This document shows positions 23,697 through 35,249 of a stretch of DNA of 64,000 nt, piece after piece. Where the stretch lies: NCBI RefSeq assembly GCF_910592395.1, contig NC_088309.1, positions 16,062,599-16,126,598 on the forward strand, read 5' to 3'. Below the pieces are notes generated by a model. It saw nothing but the letters and a program-made list of their open reading frames with translations. It was not told the origin of the DNA and searched no databases. How positions within the stretch are numbered: position 1 is the stretch's first letter; every line of letters begins with the position of its first letter. The translations under genes were made by a program, and so were the position numbers. The stretch comes from Lineus longissimus. Taxonomy: Eukaryota > Nemertea > Pilidiophora > Heteronemertea > Lineidae.

Positions 23697-23862
23697 CCTG
23701 CATGAATTGCTAACCGCCAAATATCTATTCGGTGAGCACAATGGCCCCTGGCCTTTTCATATTGATAACAGATGAGCACATGGCCCCTGGCCATATTATC
23801 TTGAAATTTTGTGTTCTGCTGTAGTATGCCTCCTAAATACAAAGTATGTTTGGTTTTTGCAG

Positions 23863-23953
23863 GTAAGACTGACGTGTTTGGATATAGACATGAAAAAGTT
23901 TAAGCAGATGCACCACCCGAAAATGATTCTCCTCACGTTGACACGTAGGGTCT
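23863..23953 (+). CDS. Possible orphan exon
   Basis: An open plus-strand stretch follows a pyrimidine-rich acceptor (ggtttttgcag) and reads VRLTCLDIDMKKFKQMHHPK and onward for about 30 codons, with a donor-like gtaagt near 23953. There are no partner exons and no recognised motif. It could be chance. Confidence 0.2.
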
Positions 23954-24548
23954 GTAAGTAATACTAGAGCTTATGATATGTTGAAGAAAGAGGACTGGAA
24001 GGAGATGATACTCATTTTCAGGTGTTTATTATTCCTATCAAATGACTCTGCTGTAACTTTTTTGCCAAGAGTGTAGAAAGTGAAATGGGGAGGGGATGCT
24101 GAAACTGGCCACATGACAGAGAGAGCTGTATTATTTTTTTTAAAACGAACTGTGTTAATATACTGTTGTTGGAAGACATTGATAGTCCTGTAAACTATTT
24201 GCTAAATGCTATTTGATTGTAATATAAATTGCATGTGTTGCCATTTTTGCTCCCCTCGGGAGCTGGTGCAGTGGAGTTGTGTCCGTCGTCGTCCTTGTCA
24301 CGGCGTCATATGTTAGCAGCGCACATTTCATTACTACTACTGGTCAAAGAGGTCAAAAAGCATCAATTACCCATTATTTCTTTAATCAGTTATTGCTTTG
24401 ATCTAATCTATACTTGCTTTCATGGAGATAATGCCAAGTTAAGGTAAATGCCAAGTGAGTGACTTACCTTGTTTTTAACAACCGGGCACTCAACTAATGA
24501 TCATATTATCATTATTTCAATAACAGATACCTCTCTGACCAGCGTTTT

Positions 24549-25649
24549 TGGCTCACCAGTCTATACAATAGCCCAGTGACTGGTGGCATCAATTGTGACA
24601 ATTTGGTAAAAAGAGGGGTATGTTTCTTTAAACGCTTCGGCTTTGAACTTGGAACATTATACCGTTGAAGAGAATCATCCGTCACGTAGTAATCCAGTCA
24701 GAATAGAGATTCTTCAAACAATGATGAATGTTCCAAGAACGAGACTAGGTCACTCTGTGATCAAGATGGACAGTTGACATCGAAAACTTTGAGATTAGTT
24801 CTTTAACACTAAAAAACGCAGTTGTTGAAGTTTGCTAGCTACGTATTTTCCGAAGATCTTGCTCCCATCCAGCAGTCGATAGAAGGCTACTGGAGAGCAC
24901 GTCTGTAGAAGGAACTGCAGGTTTCTCTAGGATTGTGAATCCGACAAAACAAGAAAATCACTATTTGTACTTTACTTAAAAACGTAATTCTTGGGCTTCC
25001 AAAATATATAAGGGTTGTATAGACGAGATAGATGATAGATGATAAACGAGAAACGAGAACAGCAGCGTTTCCTGTACAGGTGTTGTCGTACGGACAGCTA
25101 TTCCAGAACTCTCCCCGAAGGCCACGTATGGACCCAAATATTTTCTAATCGCATAGCAACAGTCCACGTCAGCAGGTCAGCTGGTCCATAACTTTTATAT
25201 GCGAAATGACATAATACATCAAAGTACACCTTATGAAACTCGTGCCTACATCAATAATATTTCGTTGTCATAGCGTTAATGTCGAGCTACAAAACATATC
25301 ATCAAACATTATCTAATCACATGCTAAAATAAGAAATGACGACCTTGATTGGGCACGGCACAGACAAAAACCCCTGTTATGATTCACCAAAATATTGGCC
25401 TACTTAAACTGTCAAGTACATGTACAAGCAAAGACTAAACAAGCTACCGATCTGTAACACTGTCATTGTTTGAAGAATCTTTATTCTGACTGGAACATTA
25501 CAACAATGAACCCCTACCTCAGATGACCTCTGAATCAAAAATTTCAGTTTGATATGACACTCGTTAAGCCACCAGGGTGTCAAAAGTGAAAACCAAAAAA
25601 GTAAGAAATCTCACTTAGTCACGATCCGTTTCTGTTATCATTATTATTA
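24549..25649. repeat. GGCTCACC element, copy e (degraded, 3' incomplete)
   Basis: TGGCTCACC at 24549 is followed by AGTCTATACAATAGCCC, and after an interruption the monomer phrases 'agatgacctctga', 'gccaccagggtgtcaaaag' appear at 25500-25600. The repeat is interrupted by an 800-bp TIR element (24694-25493) and ends against dispersed repeat A copy 2. No closing GGTGAGCAC end was found. Confidence 0.6.
24694..25493. mobile_element. 800-bp TIR element nested in a GGCTCACC repeat
   Basis: The left end CCAGTCAGAATAGAGATTCT continues TCAAACAATGA. The right end (25463-25493) is its reverse complement with one mismatch, giving 31-bp TIRs with 30 matches. There is no transposase frame inside, so it is non-autonomous. 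The flanking words 'gaacattat' (left, about 24653) and 'gaacatta' (right, 25493 on) belong to the host repeat and suggest a more complex insertion or a small deletion. Confidence 0.75.
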
Positions 25650-26113
25650 GTCTCAGCCACGCCCGATAGGGGCTCGGCGGAGAGTTTTGTGTTAGGAGGC
25701 AAATTCTTCCCCCCATTTACAACCGGTGCCCAGATACAACAATGTAAATCTCTGTACACTGTGTATGCATTACGGCCCAGTCTGGAGTCGCGGTTCCGGT
25801 CAGTGATCTAGACGAAGTTTTAGCGAATGAAGGCATGAAATAAAAAAATAATTCCGGTGACTTTATTTTTACATTTTGTAGATGTGCAGTACGGGGTTTC
25901 GTAATTTTTCTTGCAGGATTTTTAGCGGTTTTTCCACAAAGCGCAAGCAGTTTAAGACTTCTAACGTATTTTGGTGGACACCATTTTGTGTGCATCATGT
26001 ATCGGTTTATTCTTCGTTTTTCTGAAATGTAGCCACCACCCCATCACCTCCCTCACATAAGAGCCCTGAAATCATCCAACATTCCCCTCCCGCCACTCCC
26101 AAACCCCATCCGT
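25650..26113. repeat. Dispersed repeat A, copy 2
   Basis: Second copy of the block at 1330-1802, same orientation, with matching internal phrases to the end at 'cgccactcccaaaccccatcc'. The C-rich tract after 'aaattctt' is only about 5 bases here against about 17 in copy 1. No gene is seen. Confidence 0.7.
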
Positions 26114-26383
26114 GGATGGGAGAATGGCTGAATTTTAGATTTTGTCTTTTGTCTTAGGCACATCTGCCTGAGTTGGGCTGTGTGCATTTAGCAGCTCTTG
26201 AGATGAAAACAAATAAAAGTGGCATCCATTGCAATGCTGGCTTGAAACCCGTGATCTTCCAAAACATTGAAAAACAAGTCCTGAAATCAGTGTTCTCCGC
26301 AAGCCTTTGGTTGACTGCAGTAAAAGGTGCTATGGAATGCAATATAATGCCATTCTCTAGAAAAGTAAATATAGTTTTCCTAC

Positions 26384-29000
26384 CTTTGAATGAAATCAAA
26401 TGTAACTGGTGCTTTCTCTGGGTATTCCATGTTGAAAATGTAGAATGACTCATAGAGCATCCTTTGTCCTTCAAGAAATGAACTGGCTGAGCACACCACT
26501 TTTCCCTCGATGCCAATCAGGTACGCCGCGGAAGAATTAAATGGAGATTTACCTGGAATATCAAAACTGGAGGGTAACAATAGAATTAGGCCAAAATAAC
26601 CAAGTTAGGCTTTACGTGGATGTCCTATGGATTTGGCCACCATCATTATTCGTTACGAGTAATGATGGCGGTGTGAAAATCTTGCATATGGATATGATTA
26701 AGTAGTACATTTTATTCATACCAGATGGCACTGAGGACCCAATGCCAGATCTCATTGGATAATGAAATATAAATTTCCCATGCTCGCTTTTTGATGAGTC
26801 ATCGTTCTTTCATGAGAGTTCATACGCCCTCTTGTGGCAAATTTACTAACTACATAGATAAACACGAAAATTCATGGGACTTCAACTTTAAATATTCATG
26901 GTATTCCTTTTGGGCCGCACCATCTTGGTTTCTCTCGACCAGCGCAGTGTTCCCTGGTGGGCAAATTGCAAAATATAGTGCATTTGCATTACGATGTACT
27001 ATTTTCCCGCCAGGCATGTGCAAGTTTCAAATTACTAAGGAAATCAGGGCGGAATGCGATGAATATAACCAGCCGTCCACTGAGGGAAATTACTGCAGCC
27101 GTGGTCATCTTTTTACAGAGGGACTGAAGAACCATTCATATTGCAAAGCACGAAAAATCATCCTTCGAGGCCAAGCCATCGGCACTTCAATTTCCACCAT
27201 AAAAAAAGTACGAGTGTAAAATACCCCTTGAGGGTAAATACCCCTTTAAAAATTGAGTGAAATACTCCTTGGGTGCAAACATTTTTCTCCACAGGTTTCC
27301 ATGTGTAGATGTCGCCTTAGAGCTTACCTTTTACTATCAAACAAGGAGACTTTGGCAGTTCCTTCTCAATGGACGAGAATGTTGCAGAACCCTGAAAAAG
27401 CATTTCACAGCAATCAACCATAAACCAGAAGAATAGTAACATGGATTTTGCCTTTGTATAGACACCTAGCTCTAGAACTTGCCCTATAGAGATTCAAACG
27501 ATTTCCACACTTTGACCAACTAAATTTATTCAAAATATATTTACTGGACATCTTCAAATTGTCAAGCTTAGTAAAGGTGTCCTGAAATGCCCTGCAAACA
27601 TCCTTAAATACATCATATCATGGTGTCCCAGTAATAATCAACAAATTTTATGCGCAAAAAAGCTTTGTCCGATTCAAATGCTGTGGCCTTGAAAAGTAGG
27701 TGAAATCCAGCTAAGCAATTTAGTGAAGATATAGTGAGATGCACCTATGTTCAAACATACAATGGTTCAGCTGAGTTTATGGCCCAAGCCAAAGGAAAAC
27801 ATTTGTAGCCTTCAATATACCACACCAAACCATATCAAAACAAAGGTGAAAGTTCATTTATGTTTCATGAGTGACGGAGGGACATGACGGACCAACTGGG
27901 ACAGGTGGAAAAAGTTGAAAGAATATTGCTTGAAATTGCAACAAACCTCAACGAATCGAACAACTTGGTCTTCTTCTTCACGAAAATATGCGAGCAGCAG
28001 CAACAATATGCCTTCTACCTGTGGAGTCATCGATTTTTCTTGGTCTACGGTCAGATCGATCTTCCTACACCAATCTTCCAGACGCTTGTTCTTTGACTGG
28101 GTTTGATGGAAAAAATGGAACATCCTGTTGCCCCTGTTTCTGCCCAATAGGTTTTCGTTGAAAGCATCCAGAAGTCTGAACCCCATCAAAGCCTCGAAAT
28201 GTTGATTGAAGTACTTCGCATTGAACAGAACTGGCCAACGTTCCTTCACAGCTTCAACAGTCATTCCACTATTTATATCGGCTCGGAGAGGAGGAAAGCA
28301 CTGCTGCATAAGGTTATCAATAGTATCAACTTTTGATTCTACTTCACCACGTTCATGGTGAAGCAGATGTTCTAGTCTCTTCTCTTCTTGGGCTGCTCTG
28401 TCATCAATATCAGGTTGCCAGTTTTGACATCCACAGCTGTCAGATGTAGAACTGGCTTTACGTTTCAATCTTTCTTCTCATTCAAACAACCAGGCTCAGG
28501 TTTGCTTGATTTTGGGCGAGTTGCATTCCAGAACTTGTAATCCAGTCGATCCAAAATAGATTCATATCTAGAACCCACCGTCATATTATTAGTGTCAAGA
28601 TCTTGAAACGTGTCTGGATATCGACTGACAATCCTTATTGCCACCTCCCTCAATGCCTTCCTGATCACCTCTTTTTTGCTCACATGTGCTAAAATATCAT
28701 ACATAATAATTCGAACCATGTCGATTTTGTCGTCCTTCTTGGCTCGAATTTTTTTTTTACATTTATCAAGAAGTCTTTCCGGTAATTTCTCCCAAGGAAT
28801 CACATATTTTCTTTGCCACATGGTCATCCTTGATGGTGGACTCTGACTCAGAGATGTATAGAGGATTGTGCTGCAGTTACTAGCTGTGTCATCACTCTGG
28901 ATTGTTGGAGAAGTTGGCATACATCCAGTTGGGCTGAAAGGTTGCGTCTCATCAAGATCAATCACTTCAGGCACTTGGCTTCTAGCTGTAGGCACACTGG
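26384..29000 (-). CDS. SAMD3-like multicopy family protein (C-terminal two thirds)
   Basis: The coding body runs from the acceptor at 29001 down to about 27854, and then exons 27328-27391 and 26384-26552 follow in phase (VKG split across the last intron). The protein shows the pattern of the 'sterile alpha motif domain-containing 3-like' proteins of fish and invertebrates. The phrases are YVIPWEKLPERL, IVSRYPDTF, DSCGCQNWQP, INSGMTVEAV, ERWPVLF, HFEALMGF, LPKSPCLIVKG and FYIFNMEYPEKAPVTFDFIQ. Function is unknown; the family is multicopy and often lies near transposons. One frameshift lies at 28465-28490, where the frame carrying CLNEKKD stops and the DSCGCQNW frame takes over. The donor after the 27854-29000 block is not clear, and no SAM domain is attached. 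Confidence 0.65.
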
Positions 29001-29569
29001 CTGGAAAAGGAAAGACAAATGCTTAAACATTGTGAATATTTGCCCAAGGATAGTTCAATCTCAAGATCAATCAGTTGGCTCTGGTCACATTAGCTGGAAG
29101 AGACAAATTTTTAATTAATCATTAGTAATTATAATGCCTCAGGTATGTATGAGCCCCTCAGAAAACCAGTGGTCTAACTCATTTTTTCATGTTTTTTTTA
29201 GAAAAACTTTCAAACTTCAGGTATTAAAAAAACAGTGTGCCATCCATTGATTGAGCCTTCAGCCAACTGAGGATACTTGTAATTGGGGATCTCTTGTCTC
29301 ATATTTGGATCACTGAACGACCACTTTCATTATTTTCACATATTTCTCAAAAAAATCTGGAATATTAGAGTTAGACCACCCCGGGCCTGAAAGAGAAAAG
29401 ATGGGCTTTCTTAGCAGGTTTAGTGCACAATGACACAGAGATGGCGGATGATGGGGGCAGGTTTAAAGCTGGTAGCTCAGTACCTTTTCCGATTTATGGT
29501 ATTCCCAAAGGGGATCCAGGATCCAGGTTTTGAAAAGTCTTGAATAGTTTAAAGAACTTTGTGACTTTT
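29001..29569. other. Upstream region of the SAMD3-like gene
   Basis: At 29060-29100 on the minus strand there is a second acceptor-like site. The sequence after it (AATGTGACCAGAGCC...GATTGATCTTGA) resembles the start of the true exon at 29000 but contains a stop. This may be a decayed exon duplication. Nothing else is recognised. Confidence 0.3.
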
Positions 29570-29608
29570 TGGCTCACCGTAAGGGGAGTCTATACGATAG
29601 CGCTGTGT

Positions 29609-29696
<88 letters not shown>

Positions 29697-31330
29697 ATCC
29701 TAACAGTGGCACGTTTCTTAACTGCTAGGGCTATGAACTTGAAACTTTGTACACAGAATGCCCTAGGTCAGCTGACCTCTGACACTGATTTTCGGTCCGA
29801 TCTGATTCTCTGTTTGGCCACCAGGGGGCCAAATGTCGATATCTAAAAAGTGTGATATCTCGCTTATTAGTGACTTGTTTTCGATAAAACTTTTGTTGTA
29901 GGTACTCATAGCAAATATACATTTTATATTATACGGGTTTTTAATTTGACCTTGTTTTCAAGGTCACAGAGGTCATATGGCGTAAATTGGCCATTAGAGT
30001 GTAAACTATGGCACGTTTCTTAACCACTAAAGCTATGAACTTGAAACTTGGTACATATAACCCCCTATATCACATAGCCTCTGGTGCTGAATTTTGGTTT
30101 GATCTGATTCTCCACTTTGCCACCAGGGGGCCAAAAGTGGATATCTAAAAAGTGTGATATCTCGCTTATAAGTGACTTGTTTTCGATAAAATTTTTATGG
30201 TAGGTACTCTTAGGAAGAATACATCACATATCTTACGGGTTTTCAATTTGACCTACTTTTCAAGGTCACAGAGGTCATATGGCGTAAATTGGCCGTTAGA
30301 GTGTAAACTATGGCACGTTTCTTAACCACTAAAGCTATGAACTTGAAACTTGGTACATATAACCCCCTATATCACATAGCCTCTGGTGCTGAATTTCAGT
30401 TTGATCTGATTCTCAACTTTGCCACCAGGGGGCCAAAAGTGGATATCTAAAAAGTGTGATATCTCGCTTATAAGTGACTTGTTTTCGATAAAATTTTTAT
30501 GGTAGGTACTCTTAGGAAGAATACATCACATGTCTTACGGGTTTTCAATTTGACCTACTTTTCAAGGTCACAGAGGTCATATGGCGTAAATTGGCCGTTA
30601 GAGTGTAAACTATGGCACATTTCTTAACCAGTAAAGCTATGAACTTGAAACTTGGTGCATATAACCCCCTACATCAGATAACCTTTGATGCCGAATTTTG
30701 GCCTGATCTGATTCTTTATTCGGCCACCAGGGGGCCATAATGGAAAAAGGAAGAAGTGCAATATCTTGCTTATTTGAGTGAATTGTTTTCGATGAAATTT
30801 TTATGGCAGGGACTTCTAGCAAGGATACACCACATGTCCTACGATTTTTGGATTTGACCTCCTTTTCTAGGTCACAGAGGTCAAATGGCGTAAATTGGCC
30901 ATTAGAGTGTAACTATGGCACGTTTCTTAACTGCTGAAGCTATGAACTTGAAAGTTGGTACATGTAACCCCTACATCAGATAATCTCTGACACCGAATTT
31001 TGGCCTGATCTGATTCTTGATTTGGCCACCAGGGAGTCAAAACTGAAAAAGTAGGACATGCAATATCTCGCTTATTAATGACTTTTTTTCGATGAATTTT
31101 TTATTGCAGGGACTCTTAGCAATCACACGATATTGATCTTGTTGATGTCATAGACAATTATTGGTTGGATCATAAACTCATATATACTGCCCTGTCTTAT
31201 TACTTGACATCAATACACATCTAAAAAAAGTCTTCATGCCTGATTGTGTTCACCATATTCACCTCTAAACTAAGCATGATCCTGCCTACTAAAAGATGTA
31301 TACGGTGAGCACAATGGCCCCTGGCCGTTT
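29570..31330. repeat. GGCTCACC element, copy c (five monomers)
   Basis: Best-preserved copy. The left end is TGGCTCACCGTAAGGGGAGT, then a long (GTC)n microsatellite at about 29612-29697. Five tandem monomers of about 302 bp follow, with the 'ggcacgtttcttaac' phrase starting at about 29707, 30009, 30312, 30613 and 30917. The right end is GGTGAGCACAATGGCCCC. GCCACCAGGGGGCC cores lie at about 29816, 30118, 30421 and 30721. AGGTCA-CAG-AGGTCA pairs lie at about 29961, 30263, 30565 and 30869. Two adjacent monomers are nearly identical, showing recent local amplification. There is no coding frame of note. Confidence 0.8.
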
Positions 31331-31542
31331 CATTGAGTGCTTCAACAGGTGAAATTCCTGTTCAAACACCAGAGATACTAAAACAATTTTTGCTTTACTT
31401 TTGATGCGGGACACATGTGAACTTGCATACACCTCCATGTACAGTATGGGTTTAACTTACATACATGTCTATGTCCAGTATGGGTTTAACTGCAATTACA
31501 TGTCCATGCACATTGTGCATTGAAATATCATCCGATTTCTGA

Positions 31543-31945
31543 TCTGGGAGGAACGGAATGTGGTGGTCGCAGGTTAAAAGGCGGCGCTGTCAGTATAAGA
31601 CCCGAAAGGACGTCATGACGTCATTTTGCATCTGTTGACGTCACGATGTTGAAAACATCCAATACATTTTTCTACAGGATTTTCCAAAGACATGACGTCG
31701 TCCTTATCGCCACTCTGTCTATTTTTTCAGTTAGAAAACAATTCAGAAATATAGAGGATTTCATATGACATACAATGGTGCAAGTTTTAATGAAATGCGA
31801 CCAGGTTAAATGGGTTATTTTTACATCTCAAATAAATGGAAATGCGTTACAAAATGACGCAGTTCGGGTCTTACACTGAAAGCGCTATCTAGCGTATTAC
31901 TAGTTCTGCGACCACCTCATTTAGACACTTCTCCCTGGTTGACGG
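31543..31945. mobile_element. ~400-bp TIR element
   Basis: The left side reads GGTGGTCGCAG, then GGCGCTGTCAGTATAAGACC. The right side, read in reverse complement, gives AGGTGGTCGCAG and AGCGCTTTCAGTGTAAGACC. The inverted ends are about 60 bp with gaps, outermost around GGGAGGAA/GGGAGAAG. It has no coding frame and is typical of a MITE. Confidence 0.65.
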
Positions 31946-32293
31946 GAAAATGGTAAAAAGTGGTTATAAACAGGACACATAGAGTCCCATTGTAAAGGTT
32001 TGGCTGATGAAATTTTTTTTTCTGGTTGCACACTCCAGCCAGAGCAAATACACCATCGGACACCTACATCTCACACAGTCCCAGATTGTCCCCTTCCCTG
32101 TTACAGGCACTTTAATGAATGAAAGTGGTCAATTATTGGAAACATCCCATATCCAGAAAATATCTGTTGACAACAGATATTTGTCAACAGTTGTATTTGG
32201 GGATCTTGGTGGATCACAGTTTGGATTCCACAGATATTTAGATTTTCTTGAAGATGTGTGTTAGTCTGCCCTTTTCGCATCTTACCAATGACA
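31946..32293. other. No gene recognised
   Basis: Short spacer between a MITE-like element and the downstream end of the transposase-like gene. An 85-codon plus-strand frame at 32007-32264 has no recognisable motif and no clear splice sites, so I do not call it. Confidence 0.3.
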
Positions 32294-33712
32294 TTATGGA
32301 TACACTAAATATGACCTTGATTTCCAAATCTGGCTTCCTTTTGATGTACTAGCAACTGCTCGAAGACGTTTTCTCGCCTCTATGAGGTTTAGAGGTGGCA
32401 CAACATCCTCATCCTTCAACAAACTGAGATCTGCCAAATTCTCAACACCAATACTGTCAAGTTTACGTATGCACCTTTGTTGTAGGTAATACCACATGCA
32501 ACAATTTTTTGGGAAACATAAAGAGCTTGGCATGTTTGTTGGTCTCTTGTAAAGGTACATAACTCATGACAGTTGTGCACGGCTCGAACAATGTTTTCTG
32601 TGTACAGCTCTATGTGGAAAGGAATTGCTCCATCTGAATGAATATTTCCATCGAAAAGCTGACCTGCAAGTAAATAAGCTTGCAACAACTGATGTCGTTC
32701 TGCTAGGAGCTTGGTGATGTTGATGAAATTCCGAGCTTGGCGAGTAACACATTTAAAAAAGCTATGCTTGCTCTCAAACCTGAGGGTCCAAACCCGTATC
32801 AGTGGCCCAAACTGCATGATCAGGTCAGGGTAGTGAGATACATAATGGTGCTTGGGCTTTAGAGCAACTTCTGGGAAAACCTTAAGTCTGAGTTCCATGT
32901 AGTCACTGATAAGTTGCCTCAAATGAGAAATCTGACCTGTTGATATCCTGGGTGCACACACATGCTCAACAATTTCACGAAACAAAAGAATAAGTTGCCA
33001 AACATCACCATCAGGGTTCCGAATTTTGTCCATAACAAAAAAGGGAAATAACCTGAGGAAGCACCAGTTTTGGACAGCATGACCCCCCAATTTTTTACTA
33101 GCACTGTTTATTGTATTTGGTTTGTCATTTCCTTCTGGTCCTTTATAAGGGAATTTATCAATTCTATGGTTCAAATGTTCAAAAGTGAACCATTTTTTGT
33201 TTTTCACAAAGTATTTAATGCACAGAAATAGATCACTCTGCAAAATTCCCTCAAATATGTCATGCCCTAAACAGGGTGGCAATCCCTGCACAATTCTGAA
33301 ATGATGAAGCTGATTGAAAATTGAATCTGATTTGATGCCATGGTGGTTATTAACATCAGGATGTCCATCTAAGTAACGGACAGCAGCCTTGTAACTCTGG
33401 TGTGTTCCTAAGTCAACATGGCCAAGAGGATCCTCTTTGAATTCATCATTGGTCATTAGGCAATATCTACAGAAGTACTTCACATTGTTGCTGAAGCATT
33501 CAAGAAAACCTCCAATGCCATGGCTCCCAAGATTATCTCCAGCAATGAACACAACCGATCCGAATAATTTTTTATCATCGAACGTGATGCCGTTGTCTTC
33601 AATATCTTTCAGATCCTGCATCAAACAAGTGAAAACGTTTTCTTGTGGAAAAATTTTAAAATCTTTTTCTCGAACAAGATGACATTGTAAATGTCTGATG
33701 GTTCCCGATGTG
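32294..33712 (-). CDS. CACTA/EnSpm-like transposase, partial
   Basis: A single long minus-strand exon starts after an acceptor (tttcaacattcag) at 33712 and stays open to the stop at 32416. The in-frame part upstream of the first ATG (GTIRHLQCHL, FKIFPQENVF) is also coding, so the 5' exons are missing. Recognisable phrases are VFIAGDNLGSHGIGGF, FCRYC, LPPCLGHDIFEGIL, LKPKHHYVSHYP, WTLRFESKHSFFK and LAERHQLLQAYL. These are hallmarks of a large metazoan transposase-like family that I place, tentatively, with CACTA/EnSpm. After a frame change near 32450-32480, another frame reads LDSIGVENLADL, LLKDEDVVPPLNLIEARKRL. This resembles the end of a SAM-like domain, as in SAMD3-like proteins. Confidence 0.6.
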
Positions 33713-33852
33713 CTGAATGTTGAAATAAAGTTCTGTTGACACTAGTTTTAATTCGAATTGAATTTAAACCTTAATTCGTATTAAGTGTTCACACTGAAAA
33801 CGGTGTGGCACGATGCGGAACCGTTTTATCAACATCAGTTTTTGATTCGAAT

Positions 33853-34011
33853 AGACCATATCAGGGTAACAGGTGGCACCACATGACGGCAGAAAAGACG
33901 TCTCCAAATTGTTTTCAACGTTATTCCTCTAATGACGTGGCATACTGATCGCATTGTCCGCAGCTGCTTTACTACAGTCAGGTGATGCCACCTTTTACCC
34001 TGATAAAGTCT
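33853..34011. mobile_element. 159-bp TIR element
   Basis: The left end AGACCATATCAGGGTAACAG continues GTGGCACCACATGAC. The right end in reverse complement reads AGACTTTATCAGGGTAAAAG, then GTGGCATCACCTGAC. TIRs are about 35 bp with few mismatches. Non-autonomous, no coding frame. An 'aat' word lies at both flanks. Confidence 0.75.
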
Positions 34012-34271
34012 AATAGAATAGTCTATATCACTCCGCTAGAGGCCGTGGACGTATGCTACTAGATGGCGACACATGACAGGACAAAAAGGAGAATCTGGCG
34101 GGCTTCTAATGGTTTTAACGAAGGATTACAGGTTGCAGATAAGACTTGTTATGGTCATGAACCATGAAAAAAACACTCGTGGAAATGCATGAAAAGAGAG
34201 ATTAAGTTTTCTTCCGATATTATTGACGACTTGCGATTCTGGCTCCATGTTATGCTGATGTCAGGTCGACC

Positions 34272-34822
34272 TTGCGACAGGCACAGATCAGGCGCCGACG
34301 GACATTTTTGGATCACTCTGCGTCTGACCCACGAAGTCGTGGAAGAAATCAGTCGGCGATTCGGTTAGACATGACAAGACTTGCGCCTCACTATGGCACA
34401 GATCAGTTACCGATGGAAAAGATCACGAATCGCAAGAGTTCATCATGTTTTGCGCCCCGACGAATCATGTTTCCGACGGGGCTTACGAAATCTTGCAATT
34501 GTGCTGAAGGTGTTCCATTGTAGTCAACCAATGAACCAGGAGCATAGGCCGATCCATGCCACTGGCCAAATAGCTGCCGAACAATGTGCAAGTCACATGA
34601 CAGCCAGAACTTGACGATGCAAGTCGCAGTCGACCCGACAGCGTTTACGCTTGAATGTGTGGTGATGCGACGTGTTCCACGATGTGCACGCAGACATTCA
34701 TTTTCCGACATGACGTACCGTAATTTCCTCACTTGATGCCGATTCCGTGGTGTAGCGTGCCATCGGAAGGTCGACCGGACATTAGCATTAGCCGCTCCAG
34801 AATGCTCTTGATAGTGTGGCAA
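34272..34822 (+). mobile_element. Possible decayed Tc1/mariner-like fragment
   Basis: In plus-strand frames, pieces such as RPDESCF and EQCASHMTAR resemble the Tc1-family phrases around SDESRF and QDNARPHTAR, about the right order and distance apart. The frames are broken and the match is weak. I see no TIRs. It could equally be chance in a GC-rich area. Confidence 0.25.
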
Positions 34823-34867
34823 TGAGGAATCGGCGAACTAATCCGACAGAGGCGCTGACGCACAACT

Positions 34868-35249
34868 GGTGTTGACACTAGAGGCACTCGCGTCGCTCCT
34901 TCAGTGATTACCAGTTGAATGGGCGAGGATCTTATGGTTTTGATCGACTACCTGGGTCACATATGAGCAAATTTACCTTCAATTATTGCGCAGATCTGTT
35001 AAGAGTGAACTAAAAAATCTTTCTGTTTATCCTATTCCCTCATAATTTAAGAATGTGACACTTTCAATCCAGGTTTACTCTGCGAATTGGAAGTTTGGAA
35101 GGTGCTTTTTGACCCACGGCACCTTGACGTTATCCTGTCGTCACGGTCTTCAAACCATGTTGTGATGACGTCGGACTGTGACGTGCTTTGCAATGACGCA
35201 AAAGGAGCTCATGAGTACTGTTGGACTGAGCGCCTCTAGTGGCAACACC
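34868..35249. mobile_element. 382-bp TIR element
   Basis: The left end GGTGTTGACACTAGAGGCAC is matched by the reverse complement of the right end, GGTGTTGCCACTAGAGGCGC, with 18 of 20 matches. The right-hand part (from about 35168) is repeated at 36664-36790, so the family has a second, partial copy nearby. Confidence 0.65.

Larger units (their letters stand above)
19108..23755. repeat. GGCTCACC element, copy b, interrupted by piggyBac
   Basis: The left end is TGGCTCACC with the GGGGAGTCTATAC phrase at 19108. The right end is GGTGAGCACAATGGCCCC at 23731-23755. Between them lie ~300-bp monomers with CTCF-like cores (about 19293-19307 and 20231-20246) and degraded AGGTCA pairs, then a 3.4 kb piggyBac at 20313-23692. 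Removing the piggyBac and one TTAA restores a continuous element, which proves the order of insertion. Monomers here are more diverged than in copy c. Confidence 0.75.

Noticed and set aside
23680-23755. A separate small element right of the piggyBac
   Set aside because: The sequence is the closing part of the interrupted GGCTCACC repeat, as its GGTGAGCACAATGGCCCC end shows.
26154-26516. 120-codon minus-strand frame overlapping the SAMD3-like exon
   Set aside because: It is in a different frame from the conserved FYIFNMEYPEKAP exon, which has good splice sites and family support.
29540-29728. Poly-serine open frame on the plus strand
   Set aside because: It is produced by the (GTC)n microsatellite in a repeat and has no other coding support.
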